Source of the DNA: Candidatus Kuenenia stuttgartensis
GTDB taxonomy: Bacteria; Planctomycetota; Planctomycetia; Pirellulales; UBA1268
Length of the DNA: 39,000 bases
Reading direction: 5' to 3'
NCBI GenBank assembly: GCA_945890755.1
Contig: CAMDDA010000008.1
Coordinates: forward strand, 1-39,000
A program made the position numbers and the translations under genes. Below, in pieces: positions 38,970 through 39,000 of the stretch (position 1 is its first letter; every line of letters begins with the position of its first letter). Below the pieces are notes generated by a model, which saw only the letters and a list, made by a program, of their open reading frames with translations, made no database searches and was not told the origin of the DNA.

Positions 38970-39000
38970 GCAGTGTAGCAACGGGTGCCCGTAGGCCCGT
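38970..39000. repeat. Partial copy of dispersed repeat at window edge
   Basis: CGTAGGCCCGT at the very end continues the pattern TAGGCCCGT seen at 18387-18395 just before the first hairpin there. GCAACGGG is also present nearby. The rest lies outside the window, so the call is tentative. Confidence 0.3.

Noticed and set aside
1-39000. CRISPR array, tRNA, rRNA, prophage or insertion sequence
   Set aside because: I saw no regularly spaced repeats, no cloverleaf-like sequence with a CCA/T-loop signature, and no transposase, integrase or phage structural gene.

Overview
The window is high-GC chromosomal DNA from a planctomycete, most likely of the Pirellulales type. The evidence is family content: DUF1501, DUF1552 and DUF1592 proteins, planctomycete cytochrome c (PSCyt1/DUF1549/DUF1553) proteins, a PEP-CTERM protein followed by a DUF1559 pseudopilin, several Tat-exported Gfo/Idh/MocA oxidoreductases, and a bacterial topoisomerase VI B subunit. 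I found no rRNA, tRNA, CRISPR array, phage or complete insertion sequence. The taxonomic call is inference from family content.

Layout. 1-981: end of one probable nucleotidyltransferase gene, then a small ORF overlapping a second nucleotidyltransferase (toxin-antitoxin-like). 992-1306: decayed DUF1080 remnant. 1408-2505: SAM O-methyltransferase. 2601-6604: translationally coupled DUF1552 + DUF1592 pair ending in a terminator. 6718-10687 (minus): PSCyt1/DUF1549/DUF1553 gene followed by a DUF1501 gene. 10991-14650: PEP-CTERM beta-repeat protein, DUF1559 pseudopilin and lipoprotein. 14974-18372: NarL-type two-component system whose kinase and response-regulator genes are separated by a BrnT-like toxin/antitoxin pair, followed by a RelBE-like pair (18539-19001). 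19121-26314: carbohydrate cluster with DUF1080 3-keto-glycoside hydrolase and AraC regulator on minus, and a plus operon of TIM-barrel isomerase, Tat-exported oxidoreductase, NagB-LmbE fusion and cytoplasmic oxidoreductase. 26567-31178: second PSCyt1 + DUF1501 module. 31262-33418 (minus): topoisomerase VI subunit B. 33721-34702: two small exported proteins, one His/Cys/Gly-rich. 34712-35677 (minus): MerR-type HTH + TPR protein. 35821-37209: third Gfo/Idh oxidoreductase. 37127-38937 (minus): ThuA-like protein and DUF429 protein.

How the genes work together. Most of the window looks like exported carbohydrate metabolism. The AraC cluster combines families tied to 3-keto-sugar chemistry (Gfo/Idh oxidation, DUF1080 cleavage, TIM-barrel isomerisation) with an amino-sugar deacetylase/deaminase fusion; this suggests catabolism of an N-acetylated glycoside, which is inference. 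Three cytochrome-type/Tat-secreted pairs flank it. Their families are abundant in planctomycetes but their biochemical role is not settled. Toxin-antitoxin pairs and palindromic intergenic repeats are scattered between the metabolic blocks.

The points I rate highest are: a second H2TH-like segment inside a topoisomerase VI B subunit that has no A subunit nearby; the amino-sugar/keto-sugar operon with a NagB domain lacking one conserved active-site Asp; a dispersed palindromic repeat family, one copy of which overlaps the first codons of a pseudopilin gene; and a two-component system split by a toxin-antitoxin module with a perfect inverted repeat in front of it.
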